Origin: Sphaerisporangium sp. TRM90804
Lineage (GTDB): Bacteria > Actinomycetota > Actinomycetes > Streptosporangiales > Streptosporangiaceae
DNA: 56,017 nt
NCBI RefSeq assembly: GCF_029846175.1
Contig: NZ_JARWAC010000024.1
Location: forward strand, 1 to 56,017
Direction of reading: 5' to 3'
Shown: positions 24,149 through 36,700 of the stretch, in pieces
How positions within the stretch are numbered: position 1 is the first letter of the stretch
Layout of the letters: every line of letters starts with the position of its first letter
Program-made: the position numbers and the translations under genes
Notes under the pieces: model-generated
Databases searched by the model: none
What the model was told of the DNA's origin: nothing
Seen by the model: the letters and a program-made list of their open reading frames with translations, nothing else

Positions 24149-25798
24149 ATGTACGACTTCGTCATCGTCGGTGGTGGATCGGCCGGGAGCGCCCTGGCGA
24201 ACCGGCTGTCCGCCGACCCCTCCACCCGGGTGCTGGTCCTGGAGGCCGGCCGCTCCGACTTCCGGTGGGACGTGTTCATCCACATGCCCGCCGCGCTGAT
24301 GTTCCCGATCGGCAGCCGCTTCTACGACTGGAAGTACGAGTCGGAGCCCGAGCCCCACATGGACGGCCGCCGTGTCTACCACGCGCGCGGCAAGGTGCTG
24401 GGCGGGTCGTCCAGCATCAACGGGATGATCTTCCAGCGCGGCAACCCGCTCGACTACGAGCGGTGGGCCGCCGACCCGGGCATGCGGACGTGGGACTACG
24501 CCCACTGCCTGCCCTATTTCAAGCGGATGGAGAACTGCACCGCCGACCCCGGCACCGCCTTCCGCGGTCACGACGGGCCGCTGGAGCTGGAGCGCGGCCC
24601 GGCGCGGGGCCCGCTGTACTCGGCCTTCTTCGAGGCCGTCCAGCAGGCGGGGTATCCGCTCACCGACGACGTGAACGGCTACCGCCAGGAGGGGTTCGCG
24701 CCGTTCGACCGGAACATCCGCCGCGGGCGGCGCCTGTCGGCGGCCCGCGCGTACCTGCACCCGGTGATGCGGCGTCCCAACCTGGAGGTCAGGACGCGGG
24801 CGTTCGTCACGCGTGTCCTCATCGAGGGCAGGCGGGCCGTCGGCGTCGAGTACAACGGGCGCACGGTGCGCGCGGGCGAGGTGATCCTGTGCGGCGGCGC
24901 GATCAACACGCCGCAGCTCCTGCAGCTCTCGGGGGTGGGCGGGGCCGAGACGCTGAAGGCCGCCGGCGTCACGCCCGTCCACGACCTGCCGGGCGTGGGG
25001 GAGAACCTCCAGGACCACCTGGAGGTCTACGTGCAGCACGCCTGCCGGCGGCCGGTGTCGATGCAGCCCGCGATGCGGTGGCGCGCCCGTCCGTGGATCG
25101 GCGCGCGCTGGCTGTTCCTGCGCGGCGGGCCGGGGGCGACCAACCACTTCGAGGCGGGCGGGTTCGTGCGCGGCGACGAGGACGTCGCCTACCCCAACCT
25201 CATGTTCCACTTCCTGCCCCTGGCGGTGCGCTACGACGGCTCGGCGCCGGCGGGCGGGCACGGCTACCAGGTGCACGTCGGGCCGATGTACTCCGACGCG
25301 CGCGGCTCGGTGCGCATCCGCGACGCCGACCCGCGGCGGCGGCCCGCGCTGCGCTTCAACTACCTGTCGACCGAGCAGGACCGCCGCGAGTGGGTCGAGG
25401 CGGTCCGCGTCGCCCGCCGCATCCTGGAGCAGCCCGCCATGGAGGACCTCGACGGGGGCGAGCTGTCGCCGGGGCCGGACGTGCGGACCGACGAGGAGAT
25501 CCTGCGGTGGGTGGCGCGCGACGCCGAGACGGCGCTGCACCCCTCGTGCACGGCCCGCATGGGCGTCGGCGAGGGCAGCGTGGTCGACCCGCTCACGATG
25601 CGCGTCCACGGCATGGAAGGGCTGCGGGTGGTCGACGCGTCCGTGATGCCGTACGTGACGAACGGCAACATCTACGCGCCCGTGATGATGGTGGCCGAGA
25701 AGGCGGCCGACCTCATCCTCGGCGCGACCCCGCTGCCGCCGGAACCCGTCGAGTTCTACCGTCACCCCGGCCGGCCCGCCGCGCCGCCCGGGGGATGA
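24149..25798 (+). CDS. betA: Choline dehydrogenase BetA (GMC oxidoreductase)
   Basis: The 549-residue FAD enzyme oxidises choline to betaine aldehyde and can go on to betaine. It shows the FAD motif [22 protein letters not shown] signature 1 around [18 protein letters not shown], signature 2 [16 protein letters not shown], and the catalytic-His region [11 protein letters not shown]. Strong BetA-type runs include [17 protein letters not shown] and [15 protein letters not shown] lies 8 bp before the ATG. No betB aldehyde dehydrogenase is in the window. Choline oxidase is the main alternative, but length and motifs favour BetA. Confidence 0.9.
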   Translation: MYDFVIVGGGSAGSALANRLSADPSTRVLVLEAGRSDFRWDVFIHMPAALMFPIGSRFYDWKYESEPEPHMDGRRVYHARGKVLGGSSSINGMIFQRGNPLDYERWAADPGMRTWDYAHCLPYFKRMENCTADPGTAFRGHDGPLELERGPARGPLYSAFFEAVQQAGYPLTDDVNGYRQEGFAPFDRNIRRGRRLSAARAYLHPVMRRPNLEVRTRAFVTRVLIEGRRAVGVEYNGRTVRAGEVILCGGAINTPQLLQLSGVGGAETLKAAGVTPVHDLPGVGENLQDHLEVYVQHACRRPVSMQPAMRWRARPWIGARWLFLRGGPGATNHFEAGGFVRGDEDVAYPNLMFHFLPLAVRYDGSAPAGGHGYQVHVGPMYSDARGSVRIRDADPRRRPALRFNYLSTEQDRREWVEAVRVARRILEQPAMEDLDGGELSPGPDVRTDEEILRWVARDAETALHPSCTARMGVGEGSVVDPLTMRVHGMEGLRVVDASVMPYVTNGNIYAPVMMVAEKAADLILGATPLPPEPVEFYRHPGRPAAPPGG

Positions 25799-25867
25799 TC
25801 GCCGGTCCTCACCGTCCGGGACACGCGCCGGTGCGTGTTTCGGTCGGGAAGGGAAACCCGGCGGGCC

Positions 25868-25896
25868 TTGACGGCATCTCCGGAACGCACAATTCT
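25868..25896 (+). promoter_or_regulatory. Promoter of the transporter-dmgO-sox operon
   Basis: TTGACG (25868-25873), a 17-bp spacer containing CCGGAACG, then AATTCT (25891-25896). It lies 127 bp upstream of the ATPase ATG and mirrors the promoter at 21618. Confidence 0.55.
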
Positions 25897-25915
25897 GTTC
25901 CTCGTTGAGCATTTC

Positions 25916-25933
25916 GATGCGTCATACGCAACC
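25916..25933 (+). promoter_or_regulatory. Candidate IclR site 3
   Basis: GATGCG-TCATA-CGCAACC lies 20 bp after the -10. It shares TGCG-N5-CGCAACC with the iclR/betA palindrome. A further GTGCAAC follows at 25937-25943. Confidence 0.55.
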
Positions 25934-26022
25934 GGTGTGCAACGTGAGGGGCCCGTTCGATCGCCGTCGCGCCGTGACCGTGAGGTCCCGGTGAGGGCCT
26001 CCCCCTCCGACCCGAGGTGACC

Positions 26023-27080
<1,058 letters not shown>

Positions 27081-27084
<4 letters not shown>

Positions 27085-29060
27085 CCGCGGTCGCGTCGCC
27101 TCGCCGGCCGGCGCGCTCGCGCGCCTACCTGACCGGGGCGGTGCTGGCCGCGTGGGTGCTGCTGTGGGCCCTCTTCGGCGGCCAGGGCACGCTGCCGCTC
27201 GGCGGGGCCGAGCTGACGCCGTTGCACGAGCGGATCGGCCAGGCCGCCGACGCCGTGGACGCCGGCCGGAACTCCAACCCGTTCTTCCTCTACTTCGTCA
27301 ACTACATCCGGCTGGTCATCGACGCTTTCGTCACCTTCGTCCAGGCGCTGATCAGCAGCCCCTCGTTCGGCCGCCCGGTGCCGGCCGTCGGCTGGCTCGG
27401 CGTAACCGCCGTCGCCTCCGCCGTCGCCCTGCTGTACGGCAACGTCAGGGTGGCGCTGCTGACCGCGGCGGGGTTCGTCTCCTTCGGGCTGCTCGGCCTG
27501 TGGCAGGAGAGCATGGACACGCTGGCGCTGACCTTCACCGCGGTCGTGCTGTCGCTGGCCGTCGGCCTGCCGCTGGGCGTGCTGGCCGGGCTGAACGACC
27601 GGTTCGACCGGCTGGTGAGCCCGGTGCTCGACTTCATGCAGACGATGCCGACGTTCGTCTACCTGGCGCCGCTCACGCTGTTCTTCCTCATCGGCCCGGC
27701 CAGCGCCACCGTCGCGACCATGGTGTACGCGATCCCGCCGGCGATCCGCGTGACCTCGCACGCCATCAGGCAGGTGCCGCCGGAGACCGTGGAGGCGGGC
27801 GCGTCGCTCGGGTCGACCCCCTGGCAGCTGCTCAGGAAGGTGCGGTTGCCGCTGGCGAAGCGGACCGTCATCGTCGGCGTCAACCAGACCATCATGGCCG
27901 CGCTGTCCATGGTCACGATCGCCGCGCTCATCGACGCGCCCGGGCTCGGCAAGACCGTGCTCAAGGCGCTGGAGACGCTGGACGTGGGCACGTCTTTCAA
28001 CGCCGGCCTGGCCATCGTGATCATGGCGATCGTGCTCGACCGAGCGACGTCCGCCGCGGGCCGCCGCGTCGAGACCGCACACCGCGCCGGGCGCGCCCGT
28101 AGCCCGCTGTGGCGGCGCGCGCAGGTCGCCGTCGTGCTCGCGGTCACCGCCGTGCTCGTCTACCTGTCGCACGTCTACGTCTGGGCCTCGGAGTTCCCGG
28201 CGGGCGTGGACGCCGGCTCGTTCGTGCGCAGCGGCGTCGACGCCGCCGCCCAGTGGTCGCAGACCCACCTTTACGCCACCACCGACGCCGTCAGGAACCT
28301 CGTCACCTACGGCCTGCTCAACCCGTTCGAGGCGCTGTTCACCGGCTCCCCGTGGTGGGTGGTGCTGCCGGCCGTCACCGCGGCGGTGCTGGCGCTGACC
28401 ACCGCGCGCGTGGCGCTGGTCTGCGCGGCGTGCCTGGCCCTGCTGATCGCCCTCGGCCTGTGGCAGGACGGCATGGTGACGCTGGCCTCGACCCTCGTGG
28501 CGACCGTGCTGGTCATGGCGCTGGGGCTCGCCGCCGGGGTGTGGATGGGGCGCGACGACCGCGCCGACCGGGTGATCCGGCCGGTGCTGGACGCCGGGCA
28601 GACCATGCCCGCCTTCGTGTACCTGGTGCCCATCCTCGGCCTGTTCGGCGCCACCCGGTTCACCGCCATCCTCGCCGCCGTCGTCTACGCCGCCCCGGTG
28701 GCGGTGAAGCTGGTCGCCGACGGCGTCCGCGGCGTCGCGCCCAGCGCGGTGGAGGCGGCCACCGCGGCGGGGTCCAGCCGGTGGCAGATCATCTCCAAGG
28801 TGCAGGTGCCGATGGCGCGCCGGTCCATCGCCCTGGCCGCGGGCCAGGGCCTGTGTTACGTGCTGGCCATGGTGGTGGTGGGCGGCCTGGTGGGCGCGGG
28901 CGCGCTCGGCTACGACGTCGTCTCGGGCTTCTCCCAGCTCCAGCTGCGCGGCAAGGGGCTCGCCGCCGGCCTCGCCATCGTGGTGCTCGGCATCATGCTG
29001 GGCGCGATCACCAAGGCCGTGGCCCGGCGCGCCGGCGCCGCGGCCCGCGGACGGCGCTGA
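27081..29060 (+). CDS. Fused double permease of a betaine-type ABC transporter (ProW-ProW)
   Basis: The 659-residue protein contains two ProW-like halves. Half one (about 60-330) has [15 protein letters not shown] and the EAA loop [20 protein letters not shown]. Half two (about 395-650) has [16 protein letters not shown] and [20 protein letters not shown]. Each half has several membrane helices. So one polypeptide supplies both halves of the membrane channel, to pair with two copies of the ATPase. GTG 27081 overlaps the ATPase stop. The halves have diverged, indicating an old duplication. Confidence 0.9.
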
Positions 29061-29124
29061 TGGGCACCGCACCGGCAAACGCTTCGGCACATCCGGCACA
29101 GGCTTCGACCCACGGAGGTTCCCG

Positions 29125-30111
29125 GTGACAGGTACACAGTTCGCGCGACCAGGGGCGGTCGCGCTCGCGGCGGCCGTCGGCCTCCTGATCTCCGGCTGCG
29201 GCGGCGCGAAGGTGGGGGAGAGCGCGGCCCCCTCGGGGGCGGCCTCCTCCGGCGCCAAGGCGTGCGGGGCGTTCAACATCGCGATCAACCCCTGGGTCGG
29301 CTACGAGGCGAACGCCGCGGTGATCGCGCACGTGGCCGAGAAGTCGCTCGGCTGCCAGGTCACCAAGAAGGACCTCAAGGAGGAGGTGGCCTGGCAGGGC
29401 TTCGCCACCGGCGAGGTCGACGCGGTCGTGGAGAACTGGGGCCACGACGACCTGAAGAAGAAGTACATCGAGGACCAGAAGACCGCCGTCGAGGCGGGCC
29501 CCACCGGCAACAAGGGCGTCATCGGCTGGTACGTGCCGCCGTGGATGGCCGAGAAGTACCCCGACATCACCGACTACAAGAACCTCGACAAGTACGCGGA
29601 CCTGCTCAAGACGTCCGAGTCCGGCGGCAAGGGACAGCTCCTGGACGGCGACCCCTCGTTCGTCACCAACGACGCCGCCCTGGTGGAGAACCTCGACCTG
29701 GACTACAAGGTCGTCTACGCCGGGAGCGAGGCGGCGCTGATCACCGGCTTCCGGCAGGCCGAGGCCCAGAAGAAGCCCATGCTCGGCTACTTCTACGAGC
29801 CGCAGTGGTTCCTGTCGGAGGTCAAGCTCGTCAAGGTGAACCTGCCCCCGTACACCGAGGGCTGCGACGCCGACGCCGCCAAGGTCGCGTGCGACTACCC
29901 GCCGTACGAGCTGGACAAGATCGTCAGTAGGCGGTTCGCCGAGTCGGGCAGCCCGGCCTACCAGCTCGTCAAGAACTTCACCTGGACCAACGAGGACCAG
30001 AACCTCGTCGCCAGGTACATCGCGCAGGACAAGATGTCACCGGAGGACGCGGCCGCCAAGTGGGTCGCCGACAACCCCGACAAGATCAAGGCCTGGCTCC
30101 CCGCGAGCTGA
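29125..30111 (+). CDS. Glycine betaine-type substrate-binding lipoprotein (ProX/OpuAC)
   Basis: The 328-residue precursor has a lipoprotein signal ending LLISGCGG, so it is anchored on the outer face of the membrane. The mature part reads [41 protein letters not shown] and [16 protein letters not shown], the aromatic-rich OpuAC ligand pocket for quaternary amines. The [20 protein letters not shown] segment carries two cysteines likely to pair. GTG 29125 has GGAGG six bases upstream. It follows the permease by 64 bp in the same operon. Confidence 0.92.
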   Translation: MTGTQFARPGAVALAAAVGLLISGCGGAKVGESAAPSGAASSGAKACGAFNIAINPWVGYEANAAVIAHVAEKSLGCQVTKKDLKEEVAWQGFATGEVDAVVENWGHDDLKKKYIEDQKTAVEAGPTGNKGVIGWYVPPWMAEKYPDITDYKNLDKYADLLKTSESGGKGQLLDGDPSFVTNDAALVENLDLDYKVVYAGSEAALITGFRQAEAQKKPMLGYFYEPQWFLSEVKLVKVNLPPYTEGCDADAAKVACDYPPYELDKIVSRRFAESGSPAYQLVKNFTWTNEDQNLVARYIAQDKMSPEDAAAKWVADNPDKIKAWLPAS

Positions 30112-30134
30112 CCGTCGTTCCATGGAGGTGGCGT

Positions 30135-32558
30135 ATGGCGGGCCCCCGGGTTGTCGTCATCGGGGCGGGTGTGGTCGGGGCGGCGCTCGCCGACGAGCTG
30201 TCGTTGCGCGGCTGGGACGAGATCACCGTGGTCGACCAGGGCTCACTGCCCTCGCCCGGCGGCTCCTCCAGCCACGCCCCCGGGCTGGTCTTCCAGACCA
30301 ACCCCTCCAAGGCCATGACCCAGATGGCCCGCTACACCGTCGAGAAGCTGCTCGGCCTCGGGTGCTTCCTGCAGGTGGGCGGGCTGGAGGTGGCCACCAC
30401 CCCCGCGCGCCTTGCCGAGCTGCGCAGGCGGCACGGCTGGGCCACCTCCTGGGGCGTCGAGGCGCGCCTGCTCACCGCCGGCGAGACGGTGGAGACGCAC
30501 TCGCTGCTGGGCCCCGCGCGGGTGCTCGGCGGGCTGTACGTGCCCACCGACGGCATCGCCAAGGCGGTCGGCGCCGTCGAGGCGCAGCTCCGGCTCGCCC
30601 GGGGGCGCGGGGTGCGCGTGCTGGAGCGGCACGAGGTGGTCGGCGTGGACGTCCGGGACGGACGGGTGACCAGCGTGCTGACCGACCAGGGCGAGATCCC
30701 CGCCGACGTCGTCGTCTGCTGCGCGGGCATCTGGGGCCCCAAGGTCGCGGCCATGGCGGGCGTGACGCTCCCGCTCACGCCGCTCGCCCACCAGCTCGCC
30801 TGGACCGGCCCCGTCCCCGCCCTCGCCGGGCAGGCCGAGGAGGCCGTCCGGCCGATCCTGCGCCACCAGGACGCCGACCTGTACTACCGCGAGCGGTACG
30901 ACCGGCTGGCCGTCGGCTACTACGGCCACCGCCCGATGCCGGTGCGGCCGGGCGACATCGCCTCGGTCGGCGAGGCCGAGGTGATGCCCTCGGTCCTGCC
31001 GTTCACCCCCGGCGACTTCACCGCCGCCTGGGAGGAGACCCGGTCACTGCTGCCGGCCGCCAAGGACGCCAAGGTCGAGGAGGGCTTCAACGGCCTGTTC
31101 TCCTTCACCTCCGACAACATGCCGCTGCTCGGCCCCGCGCCGGGCGTGGAGGGCTTCTGGGTGGCCGAGGCCGTGTGGGTGACCCACTCGGCGGGCGCCG
31201 CCCGGGCCGTGGCCGAGTGGCTGGTCGACGGCCACTGCTCGTCGTTCGCCCTGCACGAGTGCGACGTCAACCGGTTCGAGGCCCACCAGCTCGCCCCCGA
31301 GCACGTGCTGGCGCGCGGCAGCCGCAACTTCGCCGAGGTGTACGACATCATCCACCCGCGGCAGCCGCCGGAGGACCTTCGCCCGCTGCGCGTCAGCCCG
31401 TTCCACGTGCGCCAGCGCGAGCTGGGCGCGGTGTTCGGCGAGGCCGCGGGGTGGGAGCGCCCGCAGTGGCACGAGGCCAACGCCCGGCTGCTCGACGGCC
31501 GGCACGTCCCGGTGCCGGGCGAGTGGGCGGCGCGCCACTGGTCGCCGATCGCGGGCGCCGAGGCGCAGGCGTCCCGCGAGGCGGTCGCGCTGTACGACAT
31601 GACGCCGCTGAAGCGCCTGGAGGTCGCGGGCCCCGGCGCCGCGGCCTACCTCGACCGCATGACCACCGGCGACGTCGCCAGGCCGCCCGGCGCGGTGACG
31701 TACTGCCTGCTGCTCGGCGACGACGGCGGCATCCGCGGCGACGTCACGGTGGCCAGGCTCGGCCCCGAGCTGTTCCAGGTCGGCGCCAACGGCAACCTCG
31801 ACCTCGACCGGCTGGAGCGCCACCGCCCCCGGGACGGCTCGGTGACGGTCAGAGACGTCACGGCCGGCACCTGCTGCGTCGGCGTCTGGGGGCCGCTCGC
31901 CCGCGACCTGGTCGCCCCGCTCACCGAGGCCGACTTCTCCGCCGAGGGGTTCCGCTACTTCCGCGCCAAGCGGGCCTACGTCGGCGCGGTGCCGGTGACC
32001 GCGCTGCGGCTGTCGTACATCGGCGAGCTGGGCTGGGAGCTGTACACGACGGCCGACATGGGCCTGAAGCTGTGGGACACGCTGTGGGAGGCCGGTCGGG
32101 AGCACGGGGTGGTCGCCGGCGGGCGCATCGCGTTCGACAGCCTGCGCCTGGAGAAGGGCTACCGGTCCTTCGGCACCGACATGACCCCCGAGCACGACCC
32201 GTACGAGGCGGGCCTCGGCTTCGCCGTCAAGCCGGGCAAGGGCGACTTCGCCGGCCGCCGCGCCCTGCTGGAGCGGCGCGAGTCGGTGCGCCGCCGCCTG
32301 ACCTGCCTGACCGTCGACGACCCCGCGGGCGTGGTGATGGGCAAGGAGCCGGTGTACGACGGCGAGGCCCGCGTCGGGTACGTCACCAGCGCCGCCTACG
32401 GCTACACGATCGGCAGGGCGATCGCCTACGCCTGGCTGCCGGCCGAGCTGTGGGTGCCCGGCCGGGCCGTCGACATCGGCTACTTCGGCGAGCGGGTGCC
32501 CGCCGTGGTCGCCGCGGAACCGCTCTTCGACCCCGAGATGAAGAGGTTGCGCGCGTGA
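30135..32558 (+). CDS. dmgO: Dimethylglycine oxidase (FAD oxidoreductase fused to GcvT-like folate domain)
   Basis: The 807 residues match the Arthrobacter dimethylglycine oxidase pattern closely. The FAD domain has [32 protein letters not shown] and [17 protein letters not shown]-like [20 protein letters not shown] and [18 protein letters not shown] follow. From about 400 the GcvT/folate domain has [36 protein letters not shown] and [13 protein letters not shown]. It converts dimethylglycine to sarcosine, with the C1 unit going to tetrahydrofolate. ATG 30135 follows GGAGGTGG. Its stop overlaps soxB (GTGA). Confidence 0.93.
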   Translation: MAGPRVVVIGAGVVGAALADELSLRGWDEITVVDQGSLPSPGGSSSHAPGLVFQTNPSKAMTQMARYTVEKLLGLGCFLQVGGLEVATTPARLAELRRRHGWATSWGVEARLLTAGETVETHSLLGPARVLGGLYVPTDGIAKAVGAVEAQLRLARGRGVRVLERHEVVGVDVRDGRVTSVLTDQGEIPADVVVCCAGIWGPKVAAMAGVTLPLTPLAHQLAWTGPVPALAGQAEEAVRPILRHQDADLYYRERYDRLAVGYYGHRPMPVRPGDIASVGEAEVMPSVLPFTPGDFTAAWEETRSLLPAAKDAKVEEGFNGLFSFTSDNMPLLGPAPGVEGFWVAEAVWVTHSAGAARAVAEWLVDGHCSSFALHECDVNRFEAHQLAPEHVLARGSRNFAEVYDIIHPRQPPEDLRPLRVSPFHVRQRELGAVFGEAAGWERPQWHEANARLLDGRHVPVPGEWAARHWSPIAGAEAQASREAVALYDMTPLKRLEVAGPGAAAYLDRMTTGDVARPPGAVTYCLLLGDDGGIRGDVTVARLGPELFQVGANGNLDLDRLERHRPRDGSVTVRDVTAGTCCVGVWGPLARDLVAPLTEADFSAEGFRYFRAKRAYVGAVPVTALRLSYIGELGWELYTTADMGLKLWDTLWEAGREHGVVAGGRIAFDSLRLEKGYRSFGTDMTPEHDPYEAGLGFAVKPGKGDFAGRRALLERRESVRRRLTCLTVDDPAGVVMGKEPVYDGEARVGYVTSAAYGYTIGRAIAYAWLPAELWVPGRAVDIGYFGERVPAVVAAEPLFDPEMKRLRA

Positions 32559-33754
32559 GCGTCCCCGACCGGCTGTGGGAGAGCCGCGAGCCCAGGAGCT
32601 CCTACGACGTCGTCATCGTGGGCGGCGGCGGGCACGGCATCGCCACCGCCTACTACCTGGCGAGGAACCACGGCATCACCGATGTCGCGGTGCTGGAGAA
32701 AGGCTGGCTGGCCGGGGGCAACATGGCCCGCAACACCACGATCATCCGGTCCAACTACCTGTGGGACGAGAGCGCGGGCATCTACGAGCACGCGCTGAAG
32801 CTGTGGGAGGGGCTGGAGGAGGAGATCGGGGACGTCGAGTTCCGCCAGAAGGGCGTGCTCAACCTGGCCCACTCCCCGCAGGACGTGCGCGACGGCGTCC
32901 GCAGGGTCAACGCCAACCGGCTCAACGGCGTGGACGCCGAATGGCTCGACCCGGCGCAGGTGCGGGAAATCTGCCCGATCCTCGACGTCAGGCCGGACGC
33001 CCGCTACCCGGTGCTCGGCGCCACGTACCAGCCCCGGGCCGGCACCGCCAAGCACGACCGCGTCGCCTGGGGGTACGCCCGGGAGGCCTCGCGGCTCGGG
33101 GTGGACTTCATCGAGAACTGCGCCGTGACCGGCGTCGAGGTGGCCGGCGGGCGGGTGCGCGCCGTCCGGACCACCCGCGGTCGCGTCGCGGCCGGCCGGG
33201 TCGCCCTGTCGGCGGCCGGGCACTCCTCGGTCGTCGCGGCGACGGCCGGCCTGCGGCTGCCGGTGCAGAGCCACACGCTGCAGGCGCTGGTCTCGGAGCT
33301 GCTGGAGCCCGTGCACCCTGCCGTCGTCATGTCCAACGCCGTGCACGTCTACGTCAGCCAGGCCGCCAAGGGCGAGCTGGTCATGGGCGCCGGCATCGAC
33401 GCCCGAAACTCCTACCGGCGGCGCGGGGCCTTCCACGTCGTCGAGCGGCAGATGGCGGCGGCGCTGGAGCTGTTCCCGATCTTCGCCGGGGCCCGGGTGC
33501 TGCGCACCTGGGGTGGCGTGGTGGACGTCACGCCCGACGCCTCGCCGATCGTCGGCCTCACCCCCGTGGAGAACCTGTACCTCAACTGCGGGTGGGGCAC
33601 CGGCGGGTTCAAGGCCACGCCGGGCGTCGGCTGGTGCTTCGCGCACACCGTCGCCCACGGCGAGCCGCACCCGTTGAACGCCCCCTTCACCCTCGAACGC
33701 TTCACCACGGGGGCGCTCGTGGACGAGCACGGCGCCGCCGCCGTCGCGCACTAA
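32555..33754 (+). CDS. soxB: Sarcosine oxidase subunit beta SoxB
   Basis: The 399-residue flavoprotein has [37 protein letters not shown] and [15 protein letters not shown]. The last holds His167, in the position where heterotetrameric enzymes carry covalent [20 protein letters not shown] and [14 protein letters not shown] complete the family pattern. It oxidises sarcosine to glycine and formaldehyde/5,10-methylene-THF together with the A, D and G subunits. The GTG start overlaps the dmgO stop. The fused soxDAG gene follows after 14 bp with AAGGAGAG before its ATG. Confidence 0.94.
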   Translation: MSVPDRLWESREPRSSYDVVIVGGGGHGIATAYYLARNHGITDVAVLEKGWLAGGNMARNTTIIRSNYLWDESAGIYEHALKLWEGLEEEIGDVEFRQKGVLNLAHSPQDVRDGVRRVNANRLNGVDAEWLDPAQVREICPILDVRPDARYPVLGATYQPRAGTAKHDRVAWGYAREASRLGVDFIENCAVTGVEVAGGRVRAVRTTRGRVAAGRVALSAAGHSSVVAATAGLRLPVQSHTLQALVSELLEPVHPAVVMSNAVHVYVSQAAKGELVMGAGIDARNSYRRRGAFHVVERQMAAALELFPIFAGARVLRTWGGVVDVTPDASPIVGLTPVENLYLNCGWGTGGFKATPGVGWCFAHTVAHGEPHPLNAPFTLERFTTGALVDEHGAAAVAH

Positions 33755-33768
33755 GGAGAGCCCGGCCG

Positions 33769-36700
33769 ATGCTGCTGATCCCCTGCCCCTGGTGCGGGCC
33801 GCGGGAGGAGACCGAGTTCGGGTACGGGGGGCAGGCGGGTGTCGCCTACCCCGCCGACCCGGCCGCCCTCACCGACGACGAGTGGGCGCGCTACCTGTTC
33901 TTCCGCGACAACCCCGAGGGGCCCTTCGAGGAGCGGTGGGTGCACACCTCCGGCTGCCGCCGGTGGTTCGCCCTCACCCGGGACACCGCCACCGATCGGA
34001 TCCTGCCCCCGGCGGCCGGCGCGGCCGCGCCGGCCTCCGCGGGCGAAGCCGTCGCGGGCCGGAGAACACCGGCCGCCCCCGGCGGGGGCGCGGCCTTCCA
34101 GGGGGCGGCCAGCGCGGTGCGGGGGACACCCCCGGTCGCGGGCACGCCGGCCGCGGTGCGGCCCCCGGGCGGGCGCGAGGCCGCCGCGCCGGCCGTCCGC
34201 GCCGGACGCCGGGGCAGGGTGGTGCGGTTCGCCTTCGACGGGCGCGAGTACGAGGGCCGCGAGGGCGACACCCTCGCGGCCGCTCTGCTGGCCAACGGCG
34301 TGCGGCGGGTCGGCACGAGCGTGCTGCTCGGCCGCCCGCGCGGCGTCTTCGGCGCGTGGACCGAGGAGCCGAACGCCCTGGTGCGCGTCGAGCGGCCCTT
34401 CCCCCAGGCCATGACGCAGGCCACCACGCTCGCGCTGACCGAGGGCCTGACCGCCTTCGGCCTGGCCGGACGGGGCGCCCTGGCTCCCGAGCCGGTCGAC
34501 GCGCGCTACGACGGCACGCACGCGCACTGCGACGTCCTGGTGGTCGGGGCCGGCCCGGCCGGGCTCGCCGCCGCCCTCGCCGCCGCGCGCACGGGCGCGC
34601 GGGTCGTGCTCGCCGACGACCGGCCCGAGGCGGGCGGCAGCCTGCCCGACACCGGCGAGACCGTGAACGGGCTGCCGGGCGCCGAGTGGGCGCGTGCCGT
34701 GGCGGGGGAGCTGCGCGCCCTGCCCGGCGTCCGGGTGCTGCGCGACACGAGCGTGGTCGGCCTCTACGAGGACAACCTCGTGGTCGCAGTGGAACGCCGG
34801 GGCGAGCGCGCGGTCACCCGGGAACGCGTGTGGCGCGTCCGGGCCGGCCGGGTGGTGCTCGCCACCGGTGCGCACGAGCGGCCGATCGCGTTCGCCGGCA
34901 ACGACCTGCCCGGCGTCATGCTGGCGTCGGCCGCCCGGGCGTACGCCAACAGGTACGGAGTGCGGCCCGGCCGCCGCGCGGTGGTCTTCACCACCGGCGA
35001 CGCCGCCTACGACGCCGCGCGCGACCTCGCGGCCGCGGGGGTGGAGATCGCCGAGATCGTCGACGCCCGCGCGGGCGGCCTGGTCGCCGGCGTGCGAGCG
35101 GGCGCCGACGAGGGGGTGGCGGCCGTCCTGGTGACCACCCGCGCCCCCGGCCAGGCCTCGGGTCACGGCGTCGCCGACCCCGCCACCGGTCATGGGACGG
35201 CCCGCCGGGCCGAGCCGTCGTCCGGCGTCGGTGAGCGGCCGGGCACGCCCGGTGTCCGGGAGGCCGAGTCCGAGCCGTCGTCCGGAGCCGGTGGGCGGCC
35301 CGGCCCGCCGCCCGGCGTCCGGGAGGTCGAGGCCGACCTGCTGCTCGTCTCCGGTGGCTGGAACCCCGTCGTGCACCTGTACTGCCAGGCCGGCGGGAAG
35401 GCGCGGTACGACGAGGGGCTCGCGGCCTTCGTCCCTGACGAGCCGGTTCCCGGCGTGGAGGTGGCCGGTTCCGCCCGCGGGGTCTACACCACGACCGGCT
35501 GCCTCGCCGACGGCGAGGCGGCGGGCGCCGGCGCCCCGCCGCCCCCGCTCGCGCCCTCCGTCGCGGCGCCGGCCGCAGGGGAGGCGCCGTTGTGGCTGGT
35601 GCCGGCCGGCGACTACGGGAGCCACTTCGCCGACCTGCAGCGTGACGTCACCGTGGCCGACCTCGCGGGCGCGGTGGGGGCGGGGCTGCGGTCGGTCGAG
35701 CACGTCAAGCGCTACACCACGGCCGGCACGGCGCACGACCAGGGGAAGACGTCCGGCGTGCTCACCTCGGCCGTCGTCGCCGGGCTGATCGGCGCCGACG
35801 TCGGCGAGGTCGGGACGACCACCTTCCGCGCCCCGTACGTCCCGGTGTCGTTCGCGACCCTCGCCGGCCGCGACCGGGGGGCCCTGCACGACCCGGTGCG
35901 GGTGACGCCGACACACGACTGGGCGGCGGCGCGCGGCGCCGTGTTCGAGGACGTCGGGCAGTGGAAGCGCACCCGATACCTGCCCCTGCCCGGCGAGGAC
36001 ATGGAGGCCGCCGTGCTGCGCGAGTGCGCGGCCGTGCGGCGGGCCGCCGGGGCCATGGACGCCTCCACGCTGGGCAAGATCGACGTCCGGGGGCCCGACG
36101 CCGCCGAGCTGCTGGACCGCCTCTACACCAACCTGATGAGCACCCTGAAGGTCGGCGCGATCCGCTACGGCGTCATGTGCCGCGCCGACGGCATGGTGTT
36201 CGACGACGGCACCGTCACCCGGCTGGCCCCCGGCCACTTCCTGGTGACCACCACCACGGGCAACGCCGCCGCCGTCCTCGACTGGATGGAGGAGTGGCTG
36301 CAGACCGAGTGGCCCGGCCTGCGGGCGCACTGCACGTCCGTCACCGAGCAGTGGGCCACGGTGGCGCTCGCCGGGCCGGGCTCGCGCGCCGTGCTCGCCG
36401 GGCTGGCCCCCGGCCTGGCCGTGGACGCCGACTCCTTCCCCTTCATGACCTGGCGGGACGCCGAGGTGGCCGGGATCGCCGCCCGGGTGTGCCGCATCAG
36501 CTTCTCCGGCGAGCTGGCCTACGAGATCAGCGTCGCCTGGTGGCACGGTCGGGCGCTGTGGGAGGCGGTCACGGCCACCGGCGCCGTGACCCCGTACGGC
36601 ACCGAGGCCATGCACGTGCTGCGCGCCGAGAAGGGCTACCCCATCGTCGGCCAGGACACCGACGGGACCGTCACGCCCGCCGACCTCGGCATGGAGTGGC

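Noticed and set aside
25799..26022. Riboswitch (glycine or guanidine type) upstream of the transporter operon
   Set aside because: No tandem glycine-aptamer core or other conserved riboswitch motif could be recognised; a promoter and palindrome explain the region.
34010..34215. Possibility that soxD and soxA are separate genes with an internal start near 34213
   Set aside because: No stop codon ends soxD and no convincing ribosome binding site precedes an internal start. A secondary internal initiation cannot be excluded by sequence alone.
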